Source: Congeria kusceri
Taxonomy: Eukaryota; Mollusca; Bivalvia; Myida; Dreissenidae
Reading direction: 5' to 3'
NCBI GenBank assembly: GCA_027627225.1
Contig: CM051029.1
Span: 73,592,078-73,656,077, forward strand
Length of the DNA stretch: 64,000 nucleotides
Part shown: positions 45,000 through 58,929 of the stretch, one piece after another
How the letters are laid out: each line of letters begins with the position of its first letter
How positions within the stretch are numbered: position 1 is the first letter of the stretch
Program-made: the position numbers and the translations under genes
The notes under the pieces: model-generated
Seen by the model: the letters and a program-made list of their open reading frames with translations, nothing else
Database searches by the model: none
Told to the model about the DNA's origin: nothing

Positions 45000-46324
45000 T
45001 CATCTTCAAAACTAAAAAAGAACAACAACACAATTTTAACAATAATACAAATATATGCAGTCATTCATTACAAATGAAATCACAAATCACAAATGAATAA
45101 TCAAAATACATAGACTAAGTTGTGTTACATAAAACTTATATCATCGAGAGTGAAAAAAACACACAAAATGTATGTGTGTGTATGTGTGGTTGTTTGGAAT
45201 GGAAAGGTAATATAGAAACCATTGCAATATATCAATAATTAAAGGGTATATATCGAATTAGCGTTACTGGTGTTGAATTATGTTTATTTGAACGGAATTA
45301 TTCAATCTGTCACGTGTCTGATCCAGACTTCACATATAAATCAATGGTAATTAAACGGTAATAGCATGTGTACGCCAAAATCCGGTTGCCAGTGTCAAAT
45401 GGCTTCAAGTGTCAACATTCTCAATACAGGTCACATGATTGCCCCACAGGTGTTAAAATTAATTATACAATGTACGCATCATGTCAAAACATGCATATGA
45501 CACATTTTATTTAACACACATTATCTCTCAATTAATTATTATGTAAGTTTATTCGTTTTAATCATTATTTCTATATTATATTTTTCATAAGTTTGTTCTT
45601 TTTATCGTTATTTGTATATTATATTTTTCAATACCTTATCATGTTGAGTCCGTCAGTGTGGTAGCTTGCTTCTACTTTTAAAATTTTCACGAAAATTGAA
45701 GGAATTTGATAAATTGTTTTGTCAATTTCGTGAGAAAAAAATTATTTTTTTCTCAGATAATTATATAATATATTGTCGCGAGTGAACACATTTTCGAGAA
45801 AATATTACTATTACTATTTCAAAATCCGAAATTTTAACTCCGTGATTAAATAAAGCCGGCACCCGACTAAAAATGACCCGACAGTCTGCAGGAGCCCGAT
45901 TGAGGCTCAACCCGGAAAAGTAAGAATACAACTAAACCAACTATTATACATATACTAACTGGATATATAAGTGAAGTGGGCTAAAATCGTTTCCGGTAAA
46001 ATGTGTTTATTGTCATAAGAAGTTGACAATTTTTCTTGAAATTGAAGTTTCATGATAAATATTAAGCAAATGTATACTCGTATATGTCACGTTCCGCGGC
46101 ATATGCGCGTCGCATAAAAAACATGAGCACACGCATTTATACGGTTATTCTCATTACACAGCCGTATAAAGAACGATTGTTTTAATGCGGCCACGCGCAA
46201 CACATGAAGTATTTATTTCATATTTGTAGCATGGGTGTGCCCTTTTAACGCATAAAGAGAAATTAACATTAATATTGTATAAAACAGTTTAAAAAATCAG
46301 GGAATGATGATGCCGAATAATGCC
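45000..46324. other. Gene-free stretch
   Basis: AT-rich, with a direct repeat ctatattatatttttca at 45571 and 45615. No gene supported. Confidence 0.45.
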
Positions 46325-46596
46325 TCAGTCACACATTCCCAATTTTTACTGCCGTTCTTGAGCCGACAGCGTCCCGAATCAAATTTGTCAAAAGTCGGGA
46401 CAATATTCTAAAATTCGGGGCTCGAAATTTAATTTTCCATCATAAGATCGAATATGTGCCGACAGCGTCCAGACACAGAGTCTCGACAGCGTTCCGATAG
46501 CTCCAGACAGCGTCCCGACATTTCCGACTTTTTATTATTTATATCGTAGCGCTGTCGGGACGTTACCCGAAACCATAATCGGGAATGTGTGATTGA
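46325..46596. mobile_element. ITR element, about 272 bp
   Basis: Left tcagtcacacattccc and right gggaatgtgtgattga are inverted. The interior repeats gacagcgtcc/gctgtcggga motifs. Confidence 0.65.
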
Positions 46597-47129
46597 AGCT
46601 TAATTGATTACGGTTGATTACTTCTTTAAAGGTTCGTCGACTTTGGGCCGTACGTGGCGTGCGTTTCGGAAAAGCGTGCATATTGTGTTAATTTACAGCT
46701 CGACTATTCACCGAATAGTTCGAGCTAACAACTCAACAGTTCGTCTTCGTCAGCATTACCGTCGGCGTAATTATGCTCTGGTTAAGGTCGAATTGTCGAG
46801 CGCGCTGTCTTGAGACAGTTCTTGTTAATACCTAGAGTAGCAAAAATATACAGAGCCATAGATATAACTAATTGTGAATTTTCCAAATGGAGTCCATTTA
46901 GAGCATGCACAACCATCTTCTGAGTAATTTCATTAAATTTTTGTTTAAGGTAAAAAAATGAAAAGACAAAATTGTCTAAAGTCAGACTGACGGATGAACA
47001 GACGTGCGTTTTTATGTATATTGGTACCGTTTATGCAGCACAAGTGTGCCTTTTTGAATAAATGTTGTCACGCTCTTGAATCGAAAATCACCGCATTTAG
47101 TGCTTTTAATATAGCCCCATAAGGTATCT

Positions 47130-47940
47130 ACGTTGTTCTACCATTTACATATTGTCTGCGTTTTCCTTCTTATTTCATATCGTATGCGTTTTTCTACTGT
47201 TTTCTTTGCGTCTGCGTTGTTCTTCTATTTTTATATCGTATGCGTTTTCCGTCTATTTTCACATCGTCTGCGTGTTCCGACTATGTTCACATCGTCTGTG
47301 TTTTTCATTATATTTTAATATCGTATGCGTTTTCTACTGTTTATATATTGTGTGCGTTTTCATTATATTTTCATATCGTCTGCGTTTTCCCGTTTTCCGA
47401 CGATCTATTATTGTCTGGGTTTTCTTACTATTTCGTAGCGTATGAGTTTTTCTACTTTTAATATATTGTCTGCGTGTTCCTTCTATTTTCATATCGTCTG
47501 CGTTTTCTTACTATTTCTATATTGTCTGCATTTTCCTACTATTTTCTTATCGTATGCATTTTTCTACTGTTTATATAGAGTCATGCGTTTTCTACCATGT
47601 TCATATCGTCTGCGTTTCCTTCTATTTTCACATTGTCTGCGTTTTCCAACTATTTTCATATCGTCTGCGTTTTCATTCTATTTCAATATCGTATGCGTTT
47701 ATACTTTTAATATAATGTCTGCGTTTTCCCGTTTTCCTACTATCTATAAATATATATTGTCTGGGTTTTCTTACTATTTCATAGCGTATGAGTTTTTCTA
47801 CTTTTAATATATTGTCTGCGTTTTCCTTCTATTTTCATATCGTCTGCATTTTACTACTTTTTTCTTATGGTATGCATTTCTCTACTGTTTATATAGTCTA
47901 TGTTTTCCTTCTATTTTCATATCATCTGCGTTTTTCTACT
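47130..47940 (+). repeat. Imperfect tandem array, unit about 28 bp
   Basis: Units of the form tcatatcgtctgcgttttcc + ttctatttt, length varying. ORFs rich in Phe/Ser/Tyr here are by-products. Confidence 0.85.
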
Positions 47941-48062
47941 TTGTTCAAGATTGTTCAAATTATGCTCCTGGGATAAAAATAAGCCACGCCTCGGGGATGC
48001 AAATTCCAAATAGGTTACAATGTCTTAGGTGATCTCCTAACGCCCTCTGGGCCCTCTTTTTT
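47941..48062. repeat. Terminal segment of a dispersed element
   Basis: ttcaagattgttcaaattat...cgcctcggggatgcaaattc...gggccctctt matches 56274-56393 closely, including the terminal block. Confidence 0.65.
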
Positions 48063-48760
48063 AGTTGTTGCTTATGACCATTCCCAATTGACACCATATT
48101 ACCCAACCTCACTTTGACCTTGACCTTGACCTAATTTCGACTTACAATAATTAAAATGTGCTATTTCTTGTTTAACAATAATTCAAATAGGCTTTTTCTT
48201 GGTTAACTAGATTTTACCATTTCATCAAGCACCAACGCCACTTACTACAACACTTTGATACTTACACAGTTGTTGCTTATGACCATTTCCAATCCACTCA
48301 TATCACCTAACCTCACTTTGACCTTGACCTTAACCTAATTTGGTTTAAGAAGAAATCACATGGTTTATTTATTGGATAACTAGCTTTTACCATTTCGTCT
48401 AGCACAAACACTACTGACTACAAAATTTGGATTCTTAAACAGTTGTTGCTTATGACCATTCCCAATCCACCCATATCACCCAACCTCACTTTGCCCTTGA
48501 CATAATTTGGTTTTAGAATAATTCAAATGGACTATTTCTTCGTGAACTAGATTTTACAGTTTCGTCTAGCACCAACACCGCTTGCTGCAACAATTGGATA
48601 CTTGCACAGTTGTGGCTTATGGCCATTCTCAATCCACCCATATCACCCAACCTCTCATTGACTGCCTTGACCTAATTCGGACTTCAAATTCAATAATTCA
48701 AATGGACTGTCCAGCATCAACCGGGGACATGTGTGTTTATCAAACACAGCGTTACTAATA
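48062..48760. repeat. Dispersed element, 4-5 internal units
   Basis: Units of about 150-165 bases (gttgttgcttatgaccattc...tgaccttgac...ctagattttaccatttc) as in 7740-8210, ending ggggacatgtgtgtttatca. Confidence 0.65.
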
Positions 48761-48847
48761 TTATTATCACCAACAACACACACACAGCAACCAGTCTTTA
48801 TTCTTCTTTAACTTAATCTATTTCAAGAAAAAAACTTTGAGACAGGT

Positions 48848-49020
48848 ATGGTGTCACAGTGGTGTAATGGATATGGTGTCTTGGAAATTGCGAGTTTGAT
48901 CCCAGTTCTAAGGGCATTCAAGCAGTTTTTCTAAAATACACTAAGTACTGGCTCTACCCACAAAATTATCGCGAAAGAATTTTCAGATAAGCCTCAAACT
49001 TTCGCCACAATTGCCACTGG
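48848..49020 (+). mobile_element. Old SINE (family B) copy
   Basis: gtcacagtggtgtaatggat, gcgagtttgatccca (box B) and actaagtactggctctaccc match the family B head and body, diverged. Confidence 0.55.
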
Positions 49021-49439
49021 ATTGTGTTGCTTAAGTTTATGCAAAACAGGTCTCTGGAGGTTGTTGCAATTCAGGGACTCTAAAATATTTTCCCTGATGC
49101 TTTATCCATATTATTTAAAATAAAGAAATATGCCAGGCCAAGAACATGCACATTTCAATATTTTATAAGTACCACTAGTTTCTGTCAGTGTCAATGACAA
49201 TGGGATCATTTAACACCCCCCCCCCCCCCAAAAAAAAAAACTAAAACAAATGTATATGCTATATGCACTGTCCTTAACAGAGTTTGTGCAAAGTCTCAGA
49301 AAAGAGTTACCATTCAGGGGGTTCTTAGATATTTTAAATAATGCTTAATACATAGTGAAGTTATGTTAAGTCTTAATATCTACATGTTTGCTGTCAGTGG
49401 CACTGTGCCAGACTGTATACCTTAGACCATAAACATAGT

Positions 49440-51475
49440 ACTGGGATGATTTGTAGTCTTTAAAAGGTAACCAATATAGGAGCATCTTGGTTCTCTGAAT
49501 TTTATGATCATTTACTCTGGGGTCATTGACCCAGTTCTGGGATATAGCAGCATCTTGGTACTCTGAATTTAATGATTATTTACTCTGGTGCCGTTGACCC
49601 AGTTCTGGGATGACATATAGCCCGTTACTAGGTTACCAATAGCATTTTGGTACTCTGAATGTAATCAAAGCACTGAAGGCGTTTCAGTTGTTCGCTATTG
49701 CGTAACACTGCGCACATCATGGACAGTCTGGGCAATTAGAGAGGGATGCTATTAAATACAGTGGCTGTAAATGTTTAAACGAAAATATTCATTTACGTAT
49801 TTACTATAACATTTGTTCAATATTATAAATATGACTTGAACATTGCTAATCGATTTATAATATTCAAAATGGTAAGTTTAAACACAATATTGCCTCGTAA
49901 ACATGTAAATCAAATTTTGAAATAAATATATCATCATTGTGTAATTATGTTGTTTTTTTTCTCTCAATCATGCCGTTTTGAATTATTTCAATTCAATATA
50001 TTTATTGCGTCAAATGTGTAGCTAATGAATTTAGGTCCATTGTGAAACGTACGCCACTAATTTAAACGTAACAAGGTGTAAACACTAGATAAAGTCACTT
50101 TCAGTAGCTTAAAACTCTGTACAAGTAAAATATATTTAAATCCTTTAAAAAAAACATTCAATTCAAAATGAAAAAACAGTGTCGGGCAAGAAACCTAATG
50201 AGACAAATTGTTTGTCTGATCATCAATTGCATGCTCTTTCTTTCGGCTATAAACATAATACGTTATAGTAATTTAATGGCATTCCTACTTAACATTTAAA
50301 TATTCATTACTGACACACATTATCTGAATGTACATGTATATAGCGAAAAACGACCATTATGAGTTTCATAACCGGACACTCTCTGTGGAAGACAGAAGAT
50401 CAAAACTCAATATTAACCTTAAAAACAAACAAGATGCGGAATATTAAAAAATATTAAATATTATATGAATGCAAAGACTGTGCTACAAGCTTTTCCACTA
50501 TTAGCAAGTGTTTTAAGTTCCTTCAAGGGAGCTACTAACATAGTAGTGTTGGTTTCTTTTGGAAATGTCTTATTATGTATTCCCTTTCAATTAATTTATT
50601 ATCTGGAGTAGAAAACTGTCTAAAAAGTATATGAAAAGAATCTCAACCGATGACGCGAATCGAACACGGGTCATTCAGAATGCGAGTCCGATATGCTAAC
50701 CACTAGGCTATTGATGCTACGACCTTCCGCATTTAAACTTCTGCCTATTGTAGTTTCTGATATGATTAGTGTATCCGACCTCAATCGTGATACATCGACT
50801 ATATCCGGAATGCTCCGTAAAAATCAAAAGCTACTGTGTAATAACCGCTAAACTGTTCTTTATCGTTATAATGATGGCCAAGTAAATAATAAAATGAGTA
50901 CTAAACATTCCCTACTAAACAAATTCACTACTCAACAAATCATCTTTACATGAGTTATAACGAGATGAAAATAGGTAAGGGTTAGATTTTTTCTATTCGC
51001 CTCGTGACCCAAGATTTTCATTCATTCTTGAACTAGGACGTCGCATCACGTACTTTTTTATTTTCTTCCGCGAGTACAGTTATATGTGATCCTACATTAA
51101 ATGTTGTTGACTTAAGTTTTCCCAAATGTCATGTTCTAATCAAATTCATTATCTTTATGATTACCATTTGACAAATGAAACGATATTCAAAACGGCACTT
51201 CTTACTTTCGCGTAGTCGACTTGCCTAAAGATGTTAGGATCATAGTACTTTGTTCAATTTTGGAATTGCGGTATCTTTAGTTGTTCTGCGAACAACTAAT
51301 GATTATTTACTCTGGTGCCATTGACCCAGTTGTGGGATGACATATAGCCCTTTGCTAGCACTCCAAATTTAATGATTATTTACTCTGCTGCCATTTACCC
51401 ATTTGTGCGATGCACGTTACTAGGTAACCAATATAGGAGCTCCGAATCTAATGATCAGTTACTCTGAAGGTATCC
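49440..51475. repeat. Tandem-type repeat split by a 1.6-kb insertion
   Basis: Units tttactctggtgccgttgac...ctggga in 49490-49665 resume at 51301. The break is flanked by taat (49662-49665 and 51297-51300). The insert (49666-51296) begins and ends with gttgttcgc-type inverted motifs near its edges and holds a tRNA-like sequence at 50645-50732 (minus). Confidence 0.5.
50645..50732 (-). repeat. tRNA-like sequence
   Basis: Minus strand: tagcctagtggttagcatat (box A-like) and gtgttcgattcgcg (box B-like), about 75 bases apart end to end. It may be a tRNA pseudogene or SINE head; no clear acceptor stem. Confidence 0.4.
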
Positions 51476-51885
51476 AGCATTTTCAAGGTTGTACTTGGCT
51501 GTCACAGCCTGTCCTGGTTTCAAACCACATGTCTATGCATCTATGTATTCTGATAAGAACATCAGATAATATTCACATGCCATAAAGTTTTCTTGTGTTA
51601 TGAGGGTGAAGACTCTTAATTGAAAGGTAACTACTTCATTTAAAGCAGCAATATTTAGTCACTGTGGAATTAATGTATTTTTTTCTAAAGTCAGCCAGAA
51701 TTTAAGTAATCTTTGGTCGTTAATTTGTAATTAAATGATTTTGTTGTTTATGTTTGTTCTTCATTACAGTTATTGTTAGATTTCTTCAGTTTATACTGGT
51801 ATATATGTTTGTATGGAAAAGCTATTGAATTATTCAGAGCAGCAAAATGTCATCGTTCACGTGCATGTTACTTGGTAATAAATGT

Positions 51886-52365
51886 ATATTTATACCCCCA
51901 GGAACGAAGTATAGAGGGGGGGGGGATTATAGGAGTGAGCTTTTTGGTCTGTCGGTCCGTCGGTCTGTCGGTTTTTGGTTTCCGGATGATGACTCAAGAA
52001 AGGCTTGACATATTCGAATCATTTTTGGTACACATGCGTAACATCATAGAATACAGGTCAAGTTCGGTTATGGTTAATTTCCTCTATTTGACTTAAATTC
52101 CCGAAAAACATGGACAATCAGTCATGAAGGCTTCACATATTTAAATTATTTTGGTACATATGTGTAACATCATAAAATACCTATCAATTTCAACTTTGGT
52201 TACAAACCACTAAATGTTGACAGAGTAATGGCTCCTTTTGAAATCAAATTTGTCCAAATGCACTGTTGACCATTCACAAATTAAAGCATTCTCTCTGTGT
52301 CCATTTCTTTGGAATGGATGCCATAGTTTTGTGACAAGGTCATATTGTGGGGGTATATCCGTCAC
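51886..52365. repeat. Dispersed element
   Basis: Starts tatacccccaggaacgaagt...gggggg and ends tgtgggggtatatccgtc, an inverted-end arrangement. The inside has diverged repeats (ttttggtacacatgcgtaac). Confidence 0.5.
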
Positions 52366-52703
52366 TTATTTGACAATTCTAGTTTGTTACGGTTTTTGTT
52401 TCGGTAATTATAATGAATGATATTGAGGCAAATCCAGTAGAAATGGTTACCAAAAATGTTGATAATGCATTTAGACATGTGTTATAGGGTAATCCTAGTT
52501 TCTAAAGGCTTTGCGAACTTCACTTTATTTGTCACAAAATCAAAATCAAAACAACCTAATGTTTCTCTTAAGTGAATGGGGGTTTTCCCTCTGCTATCCT
52601 AACTTGTCATTAGTTTGCTTAAAAAAAATGTTTTTTAACTGCCTTATCTATTTCATAATACCCTGTTTAACAGCATACATATATGTCAGGCTCATACTTA
52701 ATT

Positions 52704-53146
52704 TAGAGCTGCAACGGTTCTTTCGATGCATCGTCGATAAATCGATTGTAAATGGCACAATTTGATTCTCTTTTATTGATAGATAATTTGTCATAAAACT
52801 GTTAATTAAAACTATATTATTTGTGTAGAAGAATCATGTTATTTGACCATGGCATCATTTTTGCTGTTATATTTCTACTAGTTGTCGAACACTATCACCA
52901 AATTTGTCCATTGTTCTTATTTATATTGATATATGGGGCACATACATTGACATTAGCCAATACAATGATTGGCATGAGTAATAGCAAATTAAAATCTTTA
53001 CTATGATTGCAAGTCATGACTTATAAATACGCAGTAACATTAAGCCTGTGAAAAGGAAACATAAATCGAATCGAAATATCCAACTAAATGATGTTTGAAA
53101 TCTAAATCAAATTGTATTCAGTCATGGCTAAATCGTTACAGCTCTG
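52704..53146. mobile_element. hAT-type MITE, 443 bp, with 8-bp target duplication
   Basis: Ends tagagctgcaacg and cgttacagctctg are inverted. acttaatt flanks both sides (52696-52703 and 53147-53154). No transposase. Confidence 0.8.
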
Positions 53147-53154
53147 ACTTAATT

Positions 53155-54212
53155 TAGATTAAATATGCATGGCCATGGAAAGATTTGAAGAGTAATATTT
53201 TAATATTACCTTCTGCCCGATACTTGTGTTAAATGATAATTTATCATATGCAGCACTAGGCTATTAATACAGTTATTAAAAATAAAATATGCATTAATAA
53301 TAATTTTAATAAATTATGCAGGAAAAATGGCGCCAAAATATGATGAGAATATGAGAAACAAAGTTTAAATAATGGTGACTGACTGTATATGTTTTATAGA
53401 CACATTAATTTCATGTACCACGTTTAATCTGTTTTCGGAAACTCTGCCACAATAATTATTTGTCATGTCTCTCTGTTTTCTGACACTTGCAAACTGACTT
53501 TGTTCTATTCTGCACCTTTATGACCCCCTAACCCAAAATCGGCTGCTCCTTTTGACCACCATCTCCACGTAATCTGCCGCAAATCGACCGCATCGCTCGA
53601 CCCCGTTTTATTTATTTAACAAAAATCGGAATTACCAGGTTTTTCTTAATCAAATAAAAACGTGTTGACCTTTGGAGGGATTTTTTTTATTTATGGAATT
53701 AATTTTCAATAATACATGGTATTTAGAATCGTTTCAAACCGTACTTTTTCCGCCATGAAATTCTGTCATGACCGCTAGTTGTTTCCAAAACGTTTATTAT
53801 ATTTCATTAATTGTTTTCGGATGAAAACAAAAACATCAATCATTATCCGTTATACTACATGCGGACGTTACAGCCAAAAAAAATCACCTTTGTTATTAAT
53901 TACTTGAATAAATAGTTCTTAATCGACATAAAATACGGTCATGTACCTCCATTTAAAAAGCGTGTTTTGTTACAAAAGCTCGCGCAACTTTTGTCGCAAT
54001 GCACAAGGTCGTGAAAACGTGCGTGTAATGGTCACGCGTTCGATTGCATCATGTTAATTTGAACAAAATTAAGTTCGACGACGTCTAATTGTGTTTTAAA
54101 ATGAGGCTCTACATGTGTATATTACATTATTCGTTTCAATATTCTTGATTGTCAGTTTATGAAACAGATTCGGGAATTAATCTGATAAAATGTAATGGTA
54201 AATACAATAATG
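53155..54212. other. Gene-free stretch
   Basis: No exon or element ends supported. Confidence 0.4.
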
Positions 54213-54560
54213 ACACAAGAGCTGTCAGAGGACAGCGCGCTCGACTATTAAAAGTAAATCAGTTGGTACATATTTTCTAAAGTGGAAGAGGCATAACTTT
54301 GTCAAAATACAAAACCGAGTGATGGGTAATGTTGCACCTGATACTAGAGTTGATGATAAAGGTCAGTTCCCAGTTTTAAGTGAATAACTTATGTAGTTTT
54401 GAAGTTACAAAACTTTTGAATATAAACAGTAACAAGACAATCTATGTTAAAAAGCGGCATAAGGCTGTCAAAATACAAGACAAAGTTATGGGTAATGTTG
54501 CCACTGATACTACAGTTGATGACAAAGGTTAGACCTTATTGATCAACACGGCGTTCGTTT
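54213..54560. repeat. Inverted copy of the 4850-5409 element
   Basis: Starts acaagagctgtcagaggaca...gcgctcgac and continues with acataagttat/ataacttatgt matching 4940-5400 in reverse. Confidence 0.65.
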
Positions 54561-54837
54561 ATGGCCCTTCAATTAAATACCTATGTAATTAGATAAAGGG
54601 ATTAAAGGTTGTCGCTTTAAAAATTAAGGCATGTCAACGTAATTTAAGCATGTCGGCATACTACTAACTGCTTTGAAGGCATGTCGGTCCCGACAAGCAA
54701 AACAGGCCTGCGGGAAACCCTTGCAATAAATGTTACCATAATCCCAGATAATACTAACATGCGCGATCTTTATTTGCGATGTGATGACAATATTGCAGAT
54801 GCTATGTTATCGAACAGATTTCGATCAATTAATTTCT

Positions 54838-56393
54838 AGTTCACCTGAGCACAAAGTGCTCACGGTGAGCTTTTGTGATCGCCCATTGTCCGTCATCGGT
54901 GCGTCCTTCGTCAAATTTTCTTTCAAACAACATCTCCTCCTAATCCACTTTGCAGATTTGCAACTTCATAGGAATTGTCATTTGGTGACTGTCTTTTAAA
55001 GTTGTTCAAATCGTTATGGTCCGCTGCATATGTAGGTCACTTGAGCAAAAACTATATTTTAAAAGTGTAAACTTGAAAAATATTCTTCTCTGAAACCACA
55101 GTGCCCAGAGGTTTCATATTTAATATGTAACATCCTATAGTGGTCCTCTACAAAGACTGTTCAAATTATGCCCCTGGGGTCAAAACTTGCCACGCCCCGG
55201 GGGTCACATGGTTTATATAAACTTAAACAGCAAAATGTCTTTAAATATCTTCTTCTCTGAAACCGCAAGGCCCAGAGGTTTTATATTTGGTATATAACAT
55301 CCTTTAGTGTTCCTCTACAAATAGTGTTCAATTTATGCCCCTGGGGCCAAAACTGTCCACGAACTGGGGGTCATATGATTTATATAGACTTAAATAGCAG
55401 AATGACTTTAAAAATCTCTTCAGAAACCGCAAGGTCCAGAACTTTCTTATTTGGTATGTAACAGCCTATAGCGGTCCTCTACAAAGTTAATTCAAATTAT
55501 GCCCCTGGAGTCAAAACTGGCCACGCCCCGGGGATCACATGGTTTATATAAACTTAAATAGCAAAATGTCTTTAAAGAACTTCTCCTCTGAAACCGCAAG
55601 GCCCAGAGGTTTCGTATTTGGTATGTAACATCCTATAGTGGTCCTCTACAAAGATTGTTCAAATTATGCCCCTGGGGTCAAAACTGGTCACGCCCCGGGG
55701 GGTCACATGGTTTATGCTTAAATAGCAAAATGTCTTTTAAAATCTTCTTCTCTTAAATCGCAAGGCCCAGAGGTTTCGTATTTGGTATGTAACATCCTAT
55801 AGTGGTCCTCTACAAAGATTGTTCAAATCATGCCCCATGGGTCAAAACTGACTTCATCCCCGGGGTCACATGGTTTATATAGACTTAAATAGCATAATGA
55901 CTTTGAAATTCTTCTCCTCTGAAACCGTAAGGCCTAGAGGTTTCATATTTGGTATCTAACATCTTATTGTGGTCCGCTACAATTTTATTCTAATTTATGC
56001 CCTGGGATCAAAACTGGTCACAACGCTGGGGTCACATGGTTTATATAGACTTAAATAACATAATGACTTTAAAAATCATCTAATCTGAAACGGCAAGGCC
56101 CACAGCTCGTATATATTAGGTAAGTAACATTGCATAGTTGTCCTCTCCAAAGATTGTTCAAATTATGCCCCTGGGTTCAAATCTTGCGACATCCCGAGGG
56201 ACACATCGTTTATATAGACTTAAATAACAAAATGACTTTAAAGATCTTTACCTGAAATCGCAAGGCCCAGAGGTTTGTTCAAGATTGTTCAAATTATGTT
56301 CCATGGATAAAAATAAGCCACGCCTCGGGGATGCAAATTCCAATTGGGTTACAATGTATCAGGTGAGCGTCCTAGCGCTCTCAGGGCCCTCTT
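54838..56393. repeat. Dispersed element filled with about seven 165-170-base units
   Basis: A left part cacctgagcacaaagtgctc...ggtgagcttt, then units with ttcaaattatgcccctgggg and aaccgcaaggcccagaggtt from about 55020 to 56280, then the gggccctctt end. Confidence 0.65.
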
Positions 56394-56670
56394 CTTAAAA
56401 GTATTTCAGTCATATCACGGCTGTCAGTTAACCTACTCACAATTTTCCTGGGCAAGCTTAAGCGGTTTGCCAGTACTAAGTGCATATACCTATGCCAGTA
56501 ACTGACAACTGCCCTACTTGAATCAGATGTTGAGTGTTGGGGGAGAATTGCCGAAGAAATAATTGCATGACCAATCCCCACACAGGTTATGTGGCCGGGC
56601 TGGGGTTCGAACTCACGAATTGACAGTCTGGCACTCTACCAACTAAGCAAGTCGGGACTGGGTCTCTTGG
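56394..56670 (-). mobile_element. SINE (family A), near-complete copy
   Basis: Minus strand matches 19355-19650 from the tRNA-like head (cttagttggtagagtgccag) to the tail. It abuts the end of the dispersed element at 56393. Confidence 0.75.
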
Positions 56671-58929
56671 TTTAGATTTGCTGGAATAGGCGAGATTCTT
56701 TTTCTTTTAACTTGAAAGTATTCATCACACGGCGCATAGTACGTGAATATGAGGCTTTTTTTTTTTACTTATTACACACTTGTCTGTTGTGATTATTGGT
56801 TCTATTTGATATTTCGTCAATATCGCGCTCATTTAGTATGGAATGCTCGAGTGAATTCAACTGTGTTTGATGTAGAAATAAATATCTTTAAATATACAAT
56901 CATATATTACACATTACAGTCGGTTAATCGAGGGTAAATAACCTAACATCGTCGATAGTCGGTAATGTAGATTGCCAGATCACAGATGAAATTTAACTTT
57001 AAATAGGAGGCCTGCGGCAAACCGAGAATACATTTTATATTAGATCTACATCCTTATTTAAATAACTATTTTCCAATATTTAAATGAATGTGCAATTATT
57101 TAAACATGTATTTATACAACTGAACAGATTTTTACTGACATCTGTACATTGCCTTAAGTATTGCTTATCCTAGCAATATTTCCATTTTCATACGATTTTT
57201 TAGTATAGTAATAAACTGATCTACTTATTTTATACATTACAGCCCCATTTTCGTCGGGAAATTAGTTATATTAAACCTAATGGCAGGGAGGTAACTCCTG
57301 CCGAACCAAATTCATGATCCATCTGTAAAGCACAACAATCATCCCATGATGGGAAACTACTATTCCCAAACTTACTTGTATTTAAACTAGAACATTATTC
57401 AAAAATATACATTACTCAGTAGAGCATTTAGAGCCAGTGCTTACATGGTATATCATTGACTCTGTCATTAATCAATAGTACTGTACTTTTAACGACAATT
57501 TAAATCTATCTGCATGTGTTAAAAGGCACTGTTAATTTTATTAATTCAACCCTTTCAGTGTATTACCAGTGTTCGCACGTGCATTAGATTTAAACCAAAT
57601 GTTTAAATCCAACCTGGCAGTAAAATATTAAATAAAAAGGCACCACATTTTTAATACTCTATGCAAACACACTCAGACAGTAAAACTTTTTCTATTATTA
57701 TGACGTAATCTGGATAACGCGCAATGTACTGATGACTTCTTGATTTTAATAATAAACAAAGCAAAACTCTAGTTGCGACTGCAGGAGAGAACTCTTGTTA
57801 GCAGCCCGAGGTCCTTTATTTATGGCAAGTGACTAATTGCCAAAAACAATACACAGGACATGACAAAAACACATAACAAACACAAAACACACATGAATAT
57901 TACTTGGGTCACCGCCTTGGAACGGTCAATGCAAAGCATTGGGGGTTTAAACCGGTTTATGGGCGCACGAACCTTACACTTGGCCCAGAATTATTCACAA
58001 AACATGTAAGTATAAATAAAAATTAACCTCATAGCATCGCAATTCAAATTAAACACCAATAAAAGAGAATATTATTCAATTTAATTACCATTTAATTACT
58101 CAATGGCTAGATGCAAACCAGAGCAGCAGAATTGCAACTTTCTGAGGCACGATGAAATGATACAAAAAACAAGTATCAACTACATCTCGTTTTTTAATAA
58201 TAAGCTTTAAAGACATGGCATCGTATAGTTCATTTTTCAGATCATCGTCATGCAATTTCAGGAAGAAGCCGCAATGTTGGGTGTTAAAAGCCAGATTACA
58301 TAGCTTTGTTGTAGATCTATATGTTTATTTTAAACTGATAAAAACTTAATTCCAAGTATCAACATTTTCCTGCCAACCCAAATTGGAAAAAAAATAATTT
58401 AACTTAATGAACGTTGGTGTTAAAACCGGCGTATAAATCGCAAATAAGTTAAAGCTACTGATCCACCTTTAAAAAAGAAATCCAGTATCAAAAAGCAATA
58501 TGCAAGTGTGTTGAGTTCAAGCGCATAATATCATTTTGATAAGAATGATTGTACCAAATTATAAAGTATTAGTTGAGCAATTTGTTAAATCGAATAAAAC
58601 GTAATTGTCCTCATTTTCAAAATTAAGAATAAGCCAACAACAATTTAAAAAATAATTTAGATCTAACTTAATGAGCGCAAGATTTAAAACGAGTGTTTAA
58701 ATAAGAAGCATTTATTTTAGTAGAAATACATACGTTGTGAAACGACATGCAGTGAAAATTACCGAGAAACTTTTAACGAAGTACCAAGGTAAAAAACAAA
58801 GGGAAGCAACTCTTAAAAATTTATGCAGTAAAAAAAAATGTAAGCGAATGACAACACATTTACTTTCAGGTTAGCCTGACCGTGATAGTGAATATTACTC
58901 ATAGTTTTTGTCGTCGAAAGATTATTAAT
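56671..58929. other. Gene-free stretch
   Basis: Contains a tgggtcaccgccttggaacg...aaaccggttta block (57907-57955) that looks like a dispersed repeat end. No gene supported. Confidence 0.4.

Noticed and set aside
44679..45077. 132-residue repetitive ORF
   Set aside because: The 31-bp unit is not a multiple of three, so the frame simply cycles; no other coding sign.
47133..47976. Overlapping Phe/Tyr-rich ORFs resembling membrane proteins
   Set aside because: They arise from the imperfect 28-bp tandem array in all three frames.
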